This document shows positions 9,691 to 20,302 of a stretch of DNA of 64,000 nt, piece after piece. Numbering within the stretch: the first letter of the stretch is position 1; each line of letters begins with the position of its first letter. The notes beneath the pieces were generated by a model. It was not told the DNA's origin, ran no database searches, and saw only the letters and a program-made list of their open reading frames with translations. The position numbers and the translations under genes were made by a program. The stretch covers positions 42,624,522 through 42,688,521 of the forward strand of contig OZ038492.1 of the NCBI GenBank assembly GCA_964036315.1, written 5' to 3'. Source of the stretch: Acanthosepion esculentum (taxonomy: Eukaryota; Mollusca; Cephalopoda; Sepiida; Sepiidae).

Positions 9691-9809
9691 TTGTACAATT
9701 TTTGAACTGTTGAAAATAAATTTCGCTAAACGTAAACAAGAACCAAATACGCGATCTCCTGTTCAATTTTAAGAATAGAAAACGAAGAAAGCAAAGACGA
9801 AGGATATTA

Positions 9810-10480
9810 AAACGTAAATTGCGAATGAAGCAAATTGTAGACGAAACTTTACGAGATAGGAAGTGTTCTTCTTTCATGTGCAGTATCCCTCCAGGGCGTT
9901 GGCGATCATGGCTCTACAGTTTCCGGCCTTTTGTAGCTCTTAAACGTTTTCTTTTTGTTTTCTCTACAAACTTTGTTTCGCCATACACTTACACAAGATA
10001 GCTAGTTAGGTTATGCATTCTTTTACTTTTACCCTCTTGTCTTCAATCTGTCCAATGAGTGTCAAATTTTCCAAGCCATCTCTCCTCATTATGTGCCCTA
10101 GAAATTTTAAGCGTCTCTTACTGATGTGTATATATGTGTCCTTTTTGGTTTCCATTGTCATTAAAACTTCGTCGTTGCTCATTTAGTCTGTCTATGTTAT
10201 ACTCAGCATCCTTCTGCATAATCAGTTTTCTGCTACTTTAAGTTACTTCATCATTGCGTAGATTGTCCAGTATACACTAACATACAGGAAGACTGATATT
10301 ACATTCAGGACCGTTTTGTTTTTAAAGAAATTGTTCTCTCAATACATTGTTTAGCATTTGGAAGGCATTTTTCTCTATCCGAATGCGCCTTCGAATTTCA
10401 GCGTTACATTCCTGTTCTATGTTAAAACACTTCCCAAAATTTCAAATTGTTCTACTTGTTTTATTTTGCTATCTACAGGT
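9810..10480 (-). pseudogene. LINE family A, RT C-terminal remnant
   Basis: On the minus strand, broken frames give QVEQFEILGSVLT, then SNDEVLMTMETKKD and KRRLKFLGHIMRRDGLENLT. These are the YLGS and (R/L)xLGHIMR motifs that follow the RT core of a widespread animal non-LTR retrotransposon. The same motifs appear at 27600-28140, 57590-58335 and 59470-59660. Stops and frameshifts show it is dead. Confidence 0.7.
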
Positions 10481-10489
10481 GAGAAGTAT

Positions 10490-10745
10490 TTTTTTTTAAT
10501 TTTATGTGCCGTATCCCTTTCAGGATGTTAGCGATCCTGTTCTTTATAGCTCTTAATAAATTTATATCTAAACTTTACTCTGCCATTTATTTACTCAAGC
10601 TCTCTAGGTAGGTTACGCGTTGAATTCCTCTGTTCGTCAATCTATCTTGGGAGTATCATATATTGCAAACAATCTTTCCTCATTATGTAACATAGAAATT
10701 TCAACTTTCTCTTCCTGATGATATGGCATGTAACTATCGGGAAGG
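10490..10745 (-). pseudogene. LINE family A, second short fragment
   Basis: Repeats the plus-strand words of 9880-10120: GTGCCGTATCCCTTTCAGG, GCGATCCTG, TGTTCTTTATAGCTCTTAA, GTAGGTTACGCGTTGAATTC and CTCATTATGTAACATAGAAA. It is a diverged extra copy of the 3' end of the same LINE, same orientation. Confidence 0.6.
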
Positions 10746-11055
10746 TTACACTTTAATGGGTATTTTGATGGGATTTGTAAGTGGACGGCGAATTTTAAAC
10801 GTTTTTATGTTAAAGGCAAAAATAACAGGAAAGAAAAAACAGTTTTACTTTTTTATTTTTCTTACTAATCGTAACGAAGCAGCATAAGGTTCAAAATAAG
10901 AAAATGATAACTTTAGTCATCACTATCTAATTATTTATCTTAACTAATCCATGCGCCCTATAATTTTTCTTTTCACCAAACCATCTCAGTGGCCTTACTT
11001 ATTTATACAGAAGTCATCCTCATGCTACACATTTTTCTTATATATATATATATAT

Positions 11056-11125
11056 AAAGTAAACATTGAATGAACATTGAGAGGCGACAGGCTGTTTCAT
11101 GCTAGACAAAATCGTCAGGCCAGAC
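11056..11125 (+). repeat. Dispersed repeat, GAGGCGACAG family
   Basis: GTAAACATTGAATGAACATT and GAGGCGACAGGCTG match 130-200 closely. It follows a short TA run. Confidence 0.75.
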
Positions 11126-11345
11126 CTGCTAGAGGATGTACCCCTGCTGTGGTCCATGCATAATGGGACTCCGTCACATTTTAGACATTGTTCGCGATGC
11201 ATTGGCTGACATCTACCATAAAAGATGAATAGGTAATACGGGGACCGGATCCACAGATTGCACGTTCGCCCGATCTCAGAGATACTTCATTAATGTGTCA
11301 TGGGGAGCTGCGAAACCATTCGACACCTTATGTGAGTGTTTTGTC
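11125..11345 (+). pseudogene. DDE transposase remnant (mariner-like)
   Basis: One frame reads DLLEDVPLLWSMHNGTPSHF, which resembles the WxMHDGAPxHF block around the second catalytic Asp of mariner-like transposases, with Asp changed to Asn. A shifted frame continues NVSWGAAKPFDTLCE, like the FFLWGxxKxxVY block. Several stops intervene. The family call is tentative. Confidence 0.4.
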
Positions 11346-11411
11346 CTTGTATTTGTTGTGAGGAAACTGTCTCCAAAATCTGTAAAGAATTTTTAATGTA
11401 CCCTGTACATT

Positions 11412-11413
11412 TT

Positions 11414-11448
<35 letters not shown>

Positions 11449-11452
11449 TGCA
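11412..11452. repeat. (GA)n microsatellite
   Basis: Nearly pure GA run with one interruption, immediately upstream of LINE family B sequence. Confidence 0.9.
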
Positions 11453-11454
11453 AC

Positions 11455-12060
11455 AGACTGCACCTTCTTAGACTCACGTTTTCCAATGTTTCCATTGACT
11501 ACATCAAATCAATAGCTGCATCTACTGCAAGGGAAGCTAAGTCCATTGAATATTTTTACCAAATTTGGTCTGGCGCTCCTGTTCTACATCTCGAGATTGT
11601 TAACAAAACCCAAACAAGGATCTTTAATGTAATCGATCTTGATCAGGCATCTTGACTTCAGTCACTTTCTCATCGATGAGACGTGCCTTCCCTCTGTCTT
11701 TCCTACAAATATTTTCATGGTAACTGCTGTGACGAACCTGTTTTCTCGGTGCACCGAATACATAAATTTAAGCGTGCTATTAGATTGGTATCTACATCCC
11801 ACGCTTTTAATGTTGAAATAGTTAAATGCAATAGCCACATTTACTCAAAACAGTTTCTTTTCTCCCACTTCCCGCCTGTGGAACTCCGTTACGTTTACTG
11901 ATAACTAGAATCTTCAAACATCAATCGTAATCTTCTCTCTTCTAGAATCCCGTTCTTCTTTTGTCCTTTCCTTAATCGTCCGTATTCTCAGTCTTCTCTT
12001 TCACTTTCACTCCCTTTATTTCCCTGCGTATTAGTGGCATACCCAACTTGCTTTCGGTGA
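11455..12060 (+). pseudogene. LINE family B, RT C-terminal remnant
   Basis: Frames give SIEYFYQIWSGAPV, then QSLSHRRDVPSLCLSYKYFH and FLFSHFPPVELRYVY. These match the tail of a jockey/CR1-like LINE polyprotein (MEYCCHIWxGAP, PLSHRRxVxSLxLFYRYFHG, FFPRTxxLWNSLP). Frameshifts are present. Related pieces are at 26370-27090 (-), 33930-35280 (+) and 39450-40190 (+). Confidence 0.7.
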
Positions 12061-12069
12061 AATAATTAA

Positions 12070-12290
12070 TTAATATATATAGAACAGTAAAATATAAATT
12101 CCAGTGTTCTTATAGATATTTATTTTTACACAATAGTGCTAAATGTAAATTTACAGAGCATTACTATTATAAATTAATTGATTTAAAATATGGGTTTTGG
12201 TAACACAGTGATAACCATGTTTCAAAAAACATGGTTATCACTGTGTAGCGAAAACCCATATTTTAATTCAATTAATTTATAATTTATAAT
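12070..12290. repeat. Palindromic pair of Penelope-element terminal arms
   Basis: AGTGTTCTTATAGATATT and TACAGAGCATTACTATTAT match the left end of the 5.3-kb element. The sequence then forms a hairpin: AACACAGTGATAACCATG, a 4-nt loop at 12223-12226, and CATGGTTATCACTGTGT. The arms run about 12166-12222 and 12227-12285. It is a head-to-head pair without any coding interior. Confidence 0.75.

Positions 12291-12295
<5 letters not shown>

Positions 12296-12367
<72 letters not shown>
12296..12367. repeat. (TA)n microsatellite
   Basis: Pure TA run of about 72 bp between the palindrome and a GAGGCGACAG-related repeat. Confidence 0.98.
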
Positions 12368-12368
<1 letters not shown>

Positions 12369-12370
<2 letters not shown>

Positions 12371-12510
12371 AAGCATAAATTATGCTATATTAATGAGTAA
12401 ACGTACTAAATATCAGTGATAGATGATATATAGATATATAAAGGTGGACACTGAGATCGACACAGAACCGGCATTCTGTTTCATGTCTGAATGCAATCTT
12501 CAGGATATTT
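12369..12510 (+). repeat. Dispersed repeat, diverged GAGGCGACAG relative
   Basis: AAATATCAGTGATAGATGAT, CTGTTTCATGTCTGAATGC and AATCTTCAGG parallel the copy at 52-205 with more mismatches. Confidence 0.5.
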
Positions 12511-12709
12511 GTGCCATGTTTTAGCTCGATTATTTATATATTCTGGTCAATGGTACACAATGATTTATTGTATTATCCTAACAGTTACTTAATAAGCTGT
12601 AACATTTATGTTTCAAATTATTCTTGAGGATTTTGTGTAGGAATAATTGTGGATTTGAATGCTTTTATTCGAAGCTATTTTATGGTGTTCTTTGTTAACT
12701 CTCTCTCTT

Positions 12710-12809
<100 letters not shown>

Positions 12810-13200
12810 CTGGGTTAAATTTGAAAAACATTATACGTCATCCAACTTTAGTTTCCAATGTGAATACAGTTTTTAATCTGTTAGCAAGTAATGGAATAAA
12901 TTAGCTGGTTTGCTACTTTGGGCATAAAGTTCTCTTATTTTTTTAGATATTTAATAGATGAAACAATTTCAAAAGAGTTTGAATCCATTGAGAACCCATA
13001 ACACAGCTAATCAAATCGACGCCTGTTTTCTTACATGCGTTGCCAGCGGTTTGGATCCTATAAAAAGTGCCTTGCATAAAATTCTCATCAGATATTTTGG
13101 TAATAAATTTCCTTTGCTGCTTTCATGAAGAGGGATTCGGTTGCGGTGCAACACATGTTCCGGAAAGAATAAGAATCAAGGCTTTAGTTGCTTCTGTCAA
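12810..13200. other. No gene seen
   Basis: Non-repetitive AT-rich sequence without a convincing frame or repeat family. Confidence 0.5.
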
Positions 13201-13942
13201 ATTACAGTTTTGGATTCCTTCTTTCTTTTCCTCATTCGTCATGTTTCTTAACGTTTGAGTCGCTTCCTTTTATCTTCCATAGAATTGTCTTCCTCATTTT
13301 TGCATTGTTTTTCCCCGTCTTCTTTGCACAGATTCTTTCATTTTTCCTTTCTTCATTCACTTCTTTATATTATCTCTGTTTACTTCGATTGCTTTTTCCT
13401 TTTTATCATTTTCTATAGTTTCCATTCTTTTTTGAAACATTCTTATTTTTCTCATTCTTACTCTCCTTCACTGAGCGCGTTTGATTTCTCTTTTCATTTC
13501 ATCCCGAAAATGGTGTGATGTTTTTTTTTGTTTCACTTATAACAAAGCAATATTGTTCTTACTACTATTTTTCTTCATTCTTTCTTACTTCTTTCTTTTT
13601 ACATTCTTTTTTCTTTCTTTCTTTCCTTCTTTCTTTCATCACCATTATTTCATTTTTTTTCCTAATAATTTCTATTATTTGTTTATACCTTTTAAAATAA
13701 ATCTATCTTCCAGTTCCCACTATTTCCTTCTAATTATTTTCTTTTTTCTTTCTTGGCCATCGGATAGTTTTCATTTCTTTCATTCATCATCATCCGTCTT
13801 TCTTTCTCTTTTCAATTTTTCGTTTTTATTAATTATTTTCTATTTCCCTTTTCTTTGATTCTTTTACAGTATATATATTCTTTTTTTTATTTATAATGTA
13901 TTTCTCTTTCTTTTGTTCGGTTTTAAACGCCTGTCTTTGTTT

Positions 13943-14022
<80 letters not shown>

Positions 14023-14470
14023 TGACAATCGTAAATTCACCCCCTCTCTTCGCTGCTGTTCATTTCTTTCTTTTGCATTTTTATTTCTTTTTATAAAAAT
14101 TTGTCTGCACCTTTTTGTTTTATTTATTTATTTTTTTCCTTTTATTCTTTGATTTCGTTTACCATCGGCTTCTTTTTATCTTTTATTTTGCCATCATGTT
14201 TTTCTTTATTATCTGTTTTCTTTTAGTCTTGTATTCCTGATCAGTATTTACTTCAACCTCCATTTTTTTTTCTACACGTGTATTTTCTTTCCGCCTTATA
14301 TTCTTTTGTTTTTCTCTTTTCCCTCTTCTATTTTTCATTCCTCATAACCCTTTTCTCTTTCTCACTCTTCCATTTGTTTCCCCCTTTATAATTCTCCCGT
14401 TATTAATATTCTATAACATTTTCTGGTCATCCACATTTTTAGAACCGTTTTCCTTTGATCGCTTTTTGAA
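13200..14470. repeat. Polypyrimidine tract of about 1.25 kb
   Basis: The plus strand is overwhelmingly C and T, mostly TTTC, TTCT and CTTT words, with a pure (CTTT)n core at 13941-14023. Open frames across it are Phe/Ser/Leu-only artefacts. Purine-pyrimidine mirror tracts of this kind are known to be able to form triplex (H-DNA). Confidence 0.9.
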
Positions 14471-14814
14471 ACATTTTATCTATTCATTTCATTTTTTCAA
14501 AGAATGAAGAAGGGAACGAATATCAGGAAATAACAAATATTTTGAAAACATATATGTTTTCTTCAGACACACCCAGGATTAATTTCTTTGAAGGAAAACA
14601 GAAAGAATGAAATGTTCTTATAAAAGAAACTATTAATTAATAAAACATGTGTACGAATTCCACGCGTAAACGGAATATTTCCATGAATTTCTCTTTGTCT
14701 GATGTCTTCGAAAAAGGCATATGCACGAAGGAGCATGTTTTGTTAATATCCTCCAATGTACGTGCGCGTCTTTACGTAAGAGCGTGTATATCTTTTTCAA
14801 TTCGAGTAAATGTT

Positions 14815-14859
14815 ATATCGTTATATGCTTTGCGCGCGTGCGCAAACATATAACGATAT
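14815..14859. repeat. Perfect hairpin, 20-bp stem with one bulge
   Basis: ATATCGTTATATG and TTTGCGC pair with GCGCAAA and CATATAACGATAT around the loop GCGT, with a single bulged C at 14828. No known element matches. Confidence 0.85.
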
Positions 14860-14945
14860 ATTTGTATACATCTATGTAATTATACGTAGATATATTATTT
14901 TGTGTCTTTCACCTGTCTATGGAACTCATCCTCTCTCTTTATTCA

Positions 14946-15147
14946 TATATATATATACATACATATATATACACACATATATATATATATGTGTGTGTGT
15001 GCGTGTGTGTGTGTGTGTGTCTGTACAGACACACAGAGATAAATTAAATTTGTTGTTTAAATCTGCTGAATTGTCCTTTTATTTTAGAATTTGTAAGAAC
15101 ATGATATACGTAAAATTTGCGCATTCTTTTCCCCATAAAAAATAAAT

Positions 15148-15183
<36 letters not shown>

Positions 15184-15303
15184 ACACACACACACACACA
15201 CGAGCACACACACACACGAACACCCACACGAACACACACACACACACGCGAACACACACACACACACGAACACAAACACACACACGAACACACATACACA
15301 CGC
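14946..15303. repeat. TA/TG tract and interrupted (CA)n tract
   Basis: TA/CA/TG steps at 14946-15020, then a (CA)n tract at 15149-15303 interrupted about every 10-20 bp by CGAACA units. The regular interruptions look like a minor higher-order repeat. Confidence 0.92.
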
Positions 15304-15309
15304 GCGCGT

Positions 15310-15970
15310 GCGCATTTAATACCCATACCTGATTAGATGCTCCATTTATTTATCAAACACTACTTTATTTTCATCTATCGGACTCAATATTCGAGAAAAC
15401 TTGATACAAGAAAAGTGCGCCTTCCGACGGGATTCGGACAAGGCTAGCACGCTCAAACCATCGGTTACGATGTCTTGTGATTTTGTGCTAGCACAACCAT
15501 CAACGGTTGTGCTACAAAGTTTTTAAAAGTTTTCTTGCCCTATATTATGTGAAGGACGACCATAGCAACGACAGCCTCGTTTGTTTCGGATACCTTGCGT
15601 GGCTTATTGGTAGTAAGTTTATCTTACAGATTGTTTTGCTAATAACGGTAATTAGATTTATACTGGCACCCTACTTCGAGCCTTATATTTCACTAATATG
15701 GGTTTCTAAAAAACAAGAAAACTTTGCAGTACATTGCAGATGCATTGATTTCAAGTCCTGGAGTTGTATCTTGCTGCAACAGTAAGATACCAATGGCTGA
15801 TGGGTAGATTTTTCGAAAGTTATTAAATATGACGCTTGAGTGATTTTGAAATGTAAATAAAATTGTGAATAATAGCAATTTTTATATTCAAGAGAGTTGG
15901 TTTTATCAGTCACTTATTAATAATTATTTATTTGTAATTTGTTTGTATAAATTGAAAATGTAGGAAAAAT

Positions 15971-15980
<10 letters not shown>
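15310..15980. other. No gene seen; one short hairpin
   Basis: A perfect 10-bp stem at 15489-15514 (TAGCACAACC / GGTTGTGCTA, 6-nt loop). The minus strand around 15420-15470 has a tRNA-like word TCCGAATCCCGTCGG, perhaps a SINE fragment. Overlapping short frames on both strands match nothing known. Confidence 0.5.
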
Positions 15981-15982
<2 letters not shown>

Positions 15983-16002
<20 letters not shown>

Positions 16003-16009
16003 CTCGTGT

Positions 16010-16073
<64 letters not shown>
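15983..16073. repeat. (GT)n microsatellite
   Basis: GT run of about 90 bp with two early interruptions. Confidence 0.97.
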
Positions 16074-16077
<4 letters not shown>

Positions 16078-16199
16078 GGTTGGGTGTTACGTTACGAGAA
16101 GGAAATCCTATCTTTAAACCACTGCACCGGGAAATACAGGACTTTAATCTCTCTGAACTGTTTTTTTTTTCAAGTTGAATTTCGACGTCATACTGTTTT

Positions 16200-16450
16200 T
16201 ACCATTCTTTGAAATGAAGAAATCCGTGTTTTGAACTTCAAAACTGATCAGTGAGAACCGTGACAAATGTTAAAATACAGCAGCCAGCAGGAGATCATAT
16301 CTATCTATCTATCTATCTATCTATCGTCACCATATTTATTTAGTCAGTCTTCATGATGAAGAAATCTGTTCTTTGAAGCTCAGTACAGACTTGTGTCAAG
16401 CATGGAAATATAAAAAAACACAGCTAGCCTTTTCCATCTCCATGCTGATC
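16200..16450 (+). repeat. Small dispersed repeat carrying (TATC)n
   Basis: Two adjoining units each begin near ATGAAGAAATC(C/T)GT. The first holds ACCGTGACAAATGTTAAAAT and GCAGCCAGCAGGAGATC, then (TATC)n at 16298-16325. The same words surround TATC or TA tracts at 4720-4830 and 7330-7575. Confidence 0.65.
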
Positions 16451-16474
16451 AACAATTCTTCAGTTTATATATAT

Positions 16475-17200
16475 ACTAGCAGCATGGCCCGGCGTTGCCC
16501 GTGCTTGATTCAAAAATTGTACGAGTCACGCAGCAAACGCTATCACTTAAAATATTTTTGCCCTTCCTTGCCTTTAAAGGAGTGCCCTTTGCCGTGCTGA
16601 TGTTGCTACACCCCTTACTTCATGCCTAACTGACACTGCAAATTTTTTCTAAGCTCTATACTAAACATTACATCTGTTACGAAAAAAGAACTAAACAAAA
16701 TGAACACAAAACGATCAGCTTTAAAAAAAGGACTCGTAACTGGAAAAACCGAATGAAAAAAAGATGTTAACAACAAATATTTTTTCACACCCAACCCAGT
16801 TGTGCAGAATCAGAATCAACGTTGAGTTTAAGCAAGCGAATGAGCCAATTGGAGTAACGTGCCATGCAGATTTAAAATTTTCCCACTTGTGACGAATGCA
16901 GCTATCGATTTTTTTGCATGCTAGCATGCTAGTTAACATTCGTGTCAGTCAGCTGTTGGCTCTCACGCTGGGCAATAGAATCTTCCGGCCTATTCGTGGC
17001 AGCCAGCTATAGGCTCTCCCACTGGCCAGTAGAAATGGCCGCAAACTACATGAAAACTGCCGTAGAAGCATGAAAAAATCGATTATTTCCACTATCGATC
17101 GGAGTTTGGAAATGCAATGTCGGTCTTGGCCTTTTTAGTTCCTTGGAGCATGTGCATGTACATTTTGGTGCAAATCCGTCTAAAATTGCGGCCGTGCATT
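16475..17200 (+). repeat. Unclassified dispersed sequence
   Basis: It starts with ACTAGCAGCATGGCCCGGCG, a GC-rich word of the sort seen at the ends of invertebrate repeats, and is less AT-rich than its surroundings. Near 16950-17030 a segment of about 65 bp is duplicated (CAGCTGTTGGCTCTC versus CAGCTATAGGCTCTC, each followed by AGTAGAA or AATAGAA). No coding frame is convincing. Confidence 0.4.
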
Positions 17201-17202
17201 CG

Positions 17203-17204
<2 letters not shown>

Positions 17205-17272
<68 letters not shown>

Positions 17273-17276
17273 CCTG

Positions 17277-17332
<56 letters not shown>
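17205..17332. repeat. (AC)n and (TA)n tracts
   Basis: AC run 17205-17271 and TA run 17281-17332, separated by CATCCTGTCTC. Confidence 0.97.
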
Positions 17333-17335
<3 letters not shown>

Positions 17336-17339
17336 GATA

Positions 17340-17467
17340 TCGTGAGTCTTTTTCAGGAGAGAGATTTGCTAATTTCAGATAAGTACAAAATGTCATTATG
17401 CTATTTCTGACCTTAGGTGTCTGGTCGCGACACGGAAAAAAATGAGTATACACAAGAAACCAAAAGA

Positions 17468-17525
<58 letters not shown>
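17340..17525 (+). repeat. RLE-LINE 3' UTR ending in (AAT)n
   Basis: GCTATTTCTGACCTTAGGTG, CGACACGGAAAAAAATGAG and TACACAAGAAACCAAAAG recur at 18300-18400, 19240-19345 and 31735-31820 in the same order, always followed by an AAT-type run (here 17468-17525). I read this as the shared 3' end of LINE family C with its AAT tail. Confidence 0.65.
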
Positions 17526-17528
<3 letters not shown>

Positions 17529-17599
17529 GCATAAATAAAATTCCCTGTTGTCTAGAAACATCGGAGTGATATCTGGTAGGGAATAGCCTTCTCTCATGA

Positions 17600-18400
17600 G
17601 AAGGACGAGCTTTGGTGGGCAGTTATCCGAGAGGTGGTATCTTGAACAAAATTACACCTTGGTGGTTAAGGATAAAACACAAGAAAATACAAATATCAAT
17701 GTTTACAAACAGAAACAAACTAGAAATAACCAAGAGCAGATACTGAAAAATGAGTTAGCCCAAAATACAGATTCTAAGTTAAATATCCAGAAACAATTGA
17801 CTATCTTTTATCAGGTTGCGTGGTATGGCACCCACCGAATATAAAACACGGTATGACAGAGTGGGCCAATATATTCATTGGAAAATAAACAACATTTACG
17901 GAGAGGAAGGAAATTGACATGAACACCATCCAAACTCGGTTACAGACTTAGGACCTGTAACAGTTTTATGGAACTTTATCATACACACAGGCAGAACAAT
18001 CAAAGCTATAAAAAAACAGAATATGCTTTCTTATTGGCATGGGAGTTCCTGTAACCTATCTATGAAAGATATTATCAAAATACAAGGAACATGAAATCGA
18101 AATCTAAAATTGTGGCACGGGTGGACATCAAACAATGGTTTGATTAGAAACGGTTCCGATAGACTCATTGAACGCATTCCTGGTAGCCCAAACCTTAAAG
18201 AAATATAAAAACTTGTACTCTCAAGTACAGTTCAAACATTACGAAGGGATTTATCTCTGTAAAATGTGTGTGATCTTTCTTTTTTTTTTAAATGCTCAGT
18301 GGAAAATGTCATGATGCCATTTTTGATCTTAAGTCTCTGGTTGCGACCCAGGAAGAAATGAGTATACGCAAGAAATCAAAGTAAATAAAATAACAATAAG
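17600..18400 (+). pseudogene. LINE family C (RLE type), C-terminal remnant 1
   Basis: Broken frames read TEYKTRYDRVGQYIHWK, then the IHTGRTIKAI region, then KYKEHEIEI and LIERIPGSPNLKEI, followed by the family-C 3' UTR. The order matches the intact copy at 18782-19345 but adds about 300 bp of upstream RT-to-endonuclease connector. Many stops. Confidence 0.65.
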
Positions 18401-18715
18401 TTTGTTGTAGAAAATACAAGAAATCACTCCTCATCAAATTTTCTATTAAGCGTGACCATAATACCAAAGTCAAAGTAACTGAAAATTTCAGGAAATATAG
18501 AGATCAGCGGGTAGCCAGATTGTGTCCCCTTCAGGCCATTATTGAACCAATTATCTTTGGTGCATTGGGGTCTATTCCACTGAACTTAAATATTTGCATT
18601 AAGAACATCGAAATAAAGCTTAGTATCCGATCGATCCAAAAGAAATAGTCTACAAGAAATAGTCTACAATCTGTTGAGATCTCCAGTTGAAAAAAAAACT
18701 GTGCAGAAAATGAAT

Positions 18716-18718
<3 letters not shown>

Positions 18719-18781
<63 letters not shown>
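18719..18781. repeat. (AAT)n microsatellite
   Basis: AAT run of about 63 bp ending exactly where the next LINE fragment begins. Confidence 0.97.
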
Positions 18782-18783
<2 letters not shown>

Positions 18784-19178
18784 CCCTGACCCCGTTACGG
18801 AGATAGTACCTGTTACAATTCTATGGGACTACACAATACACACTGACAGAACAATCAAAGCCAACCGCCCAGACATTCTTATTAAAGACCACAAACAAAA
18901 TAAGTGCCACCTTATTGATATGGCAGTTCCTGCAGACTGCAATGTATCTTTGAAGATATTCGAAAAACTGTCAAAATACAAGGACCTTGAAATAGAAATC
19001 TCAAAAATGTGGCACATGGGAACATCAACAATTCCTGTTGTAGTTGGAGCCCTTGGACTGGTTGGAAAAGATTCCAGTAGGCTGATTGAAGGAATCCCTG
19101 GAAGTCCATGCCTCAAAAAGATACAAAATTTGTTCTGACAAGTACAGCCCACACTTTACGAAGGGCTTTATCTATGTA

Positions 19179-19234
<56 letters not shown>

Positions 19235-19345
19235 GTTGCAGTGGAAAGTGTCATGATGCCATTTCTAACCTTAGGTCCCTGGGCGGGACCCGGAAAGAAA
19301 TGTGTAAACGCCAGATATCAAAGGAAATAATAATAATGATAATAA
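18782..19345 (+). mobile_element. LINE family C, 5'-truncated copy with intact endonuclease frame
   Basis: The copy starts at the right edge of an (AAT)n run, encodes the restriction-like endonuclease domain, carries an internal (ATT)n run at 19179-19233, and ends with the family 3' UTR and a short AAT-rich tail at about 19330. Only the last part of the polyprotein remains. Confidence 0.7.
18783..19136 (+). CDS. Restriction-like endonuclease domain of an R2/R4-like LINE (partial)
   Basis: An uninterrupted frame of about 117 codons with no start codon of its own, opening at the truncation point. It reads TILWDYTIHTDRTIKANRPD, with RPD followed 14 residues later by the Asp of HLIDMAVP. This fits the (K/R)PD-x12-14-D signature of the restriction-like endonuclease in R2, R4, NeSL and CRE-type LINEs. 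It continues KYKDLEIEISKMWHMG and IPVVVGALGLVGKDSSRLIE, then stops. The domain nicks target DNA for reverse transcription. The intact frame suggests a comparatively young insertion, but without RT it cannot act alone. Confidence 0.75.
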
Positions 19346-20255
19346 TTGTGAATATGGTATGAACACTATACAGAAATGGACAAAAATGTCTTGAGGTTAC
19401 TAATCTTTGGATTTTTAGCATTTATACTGAGAAGCATATAAAATCTAGTAACCAGACATCGTGTTTAAAAAGTTAAAAAAAAAACCCCAAAAACGCTTTC
19501 TCATAGATATGGCTGTTTCATGAGATAAAAACATACTCGTTAAAAATGAACATAGTGATATTGAAAATGAAACAAAATAAACGTGGAACCTTCAATCTAA
19601 TCTGAGCTGTGGGCACGGTTCCAAAGACATACAGACAATAACATTAATAAAATCGCTGGGAGCCCTTGTTTAGAAGACAGACAAATTATTTTCTTGTGAA
19701 GAAATACTCATCTATTAAGAAGAGTATTATCGATGTAAAGAGAATATAGACACGTTACATGTTAAGTATCACTTAACATCAGTATTTGTGCAAAAATAAT
19801 GCATAGATTTACTACCTTGCTTTGCCCCATGTCTCGTTTTATGGCTTGGTAAAGGAATGTAGTAAAGAGAAAGCAGAAGATGACTATAATCATTATAATA
19901 ATTATCATAATGATAATAGCACAGAGGGAAAAGTGAAATTGCTAGAGAAAAGAGATAGAGATAGATAGAGAGAATACTATCGAAGCAAAAACACATTTAA
20001 GAAACAATTATAATCCATCACAACAATTGAAGAAAAGAACTGACACAGAAAGAATCTCTTCGGTAAACAATTTTGAAACAATGAAGACAAGATCATCTGA
20101 GAATTTATAGTACAATAAAATCGATAATAAGGAGAAACCCAATATCTCCGGTAATAAATCTACAGAACTTAGCGTTTGTAATTGATATTTATTGAATACA
20201 TCATAAAATGTATTTCACTTTAATTGCTACAAAGTTCAATAGGGGAATATAATCA
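19346..20255. other. No gene seen
   Basis: AT-rich sequence; short degenerate pieces reminiscent of LINE family C (CAGACATACAGACAATAACA near 19625, GGGAGCCCTTG near 19660) suggest an old, unreadable copy. No stable frame. Confidence 0.4.
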
Positions 20256-20260
20256 TTGAT

Positions 20261-20271
20261 ATATTATTATT

Positions 20272-20302
<31 letters not shown>

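Noticed and set aside
10000..10020. Host gene exon at the MRMKQIVDETLRDRKCSSFM frame (9819-10001)
   Set aside because: It partly overlaps antisense LINE family A sequence and shows no domain or splice support.
13188..14152. Overlapping plus-strand frames rich in Phe, Ser and Leu
   Set aside because: They are produced by the polypyrimidine composition and overlap in all three frames; no domain or start context.
15044..15332. Cys-Val-rich and His-Thr-rich frames
   Set aside because: Translation of the interrupted (CA)n tract on the two strands.
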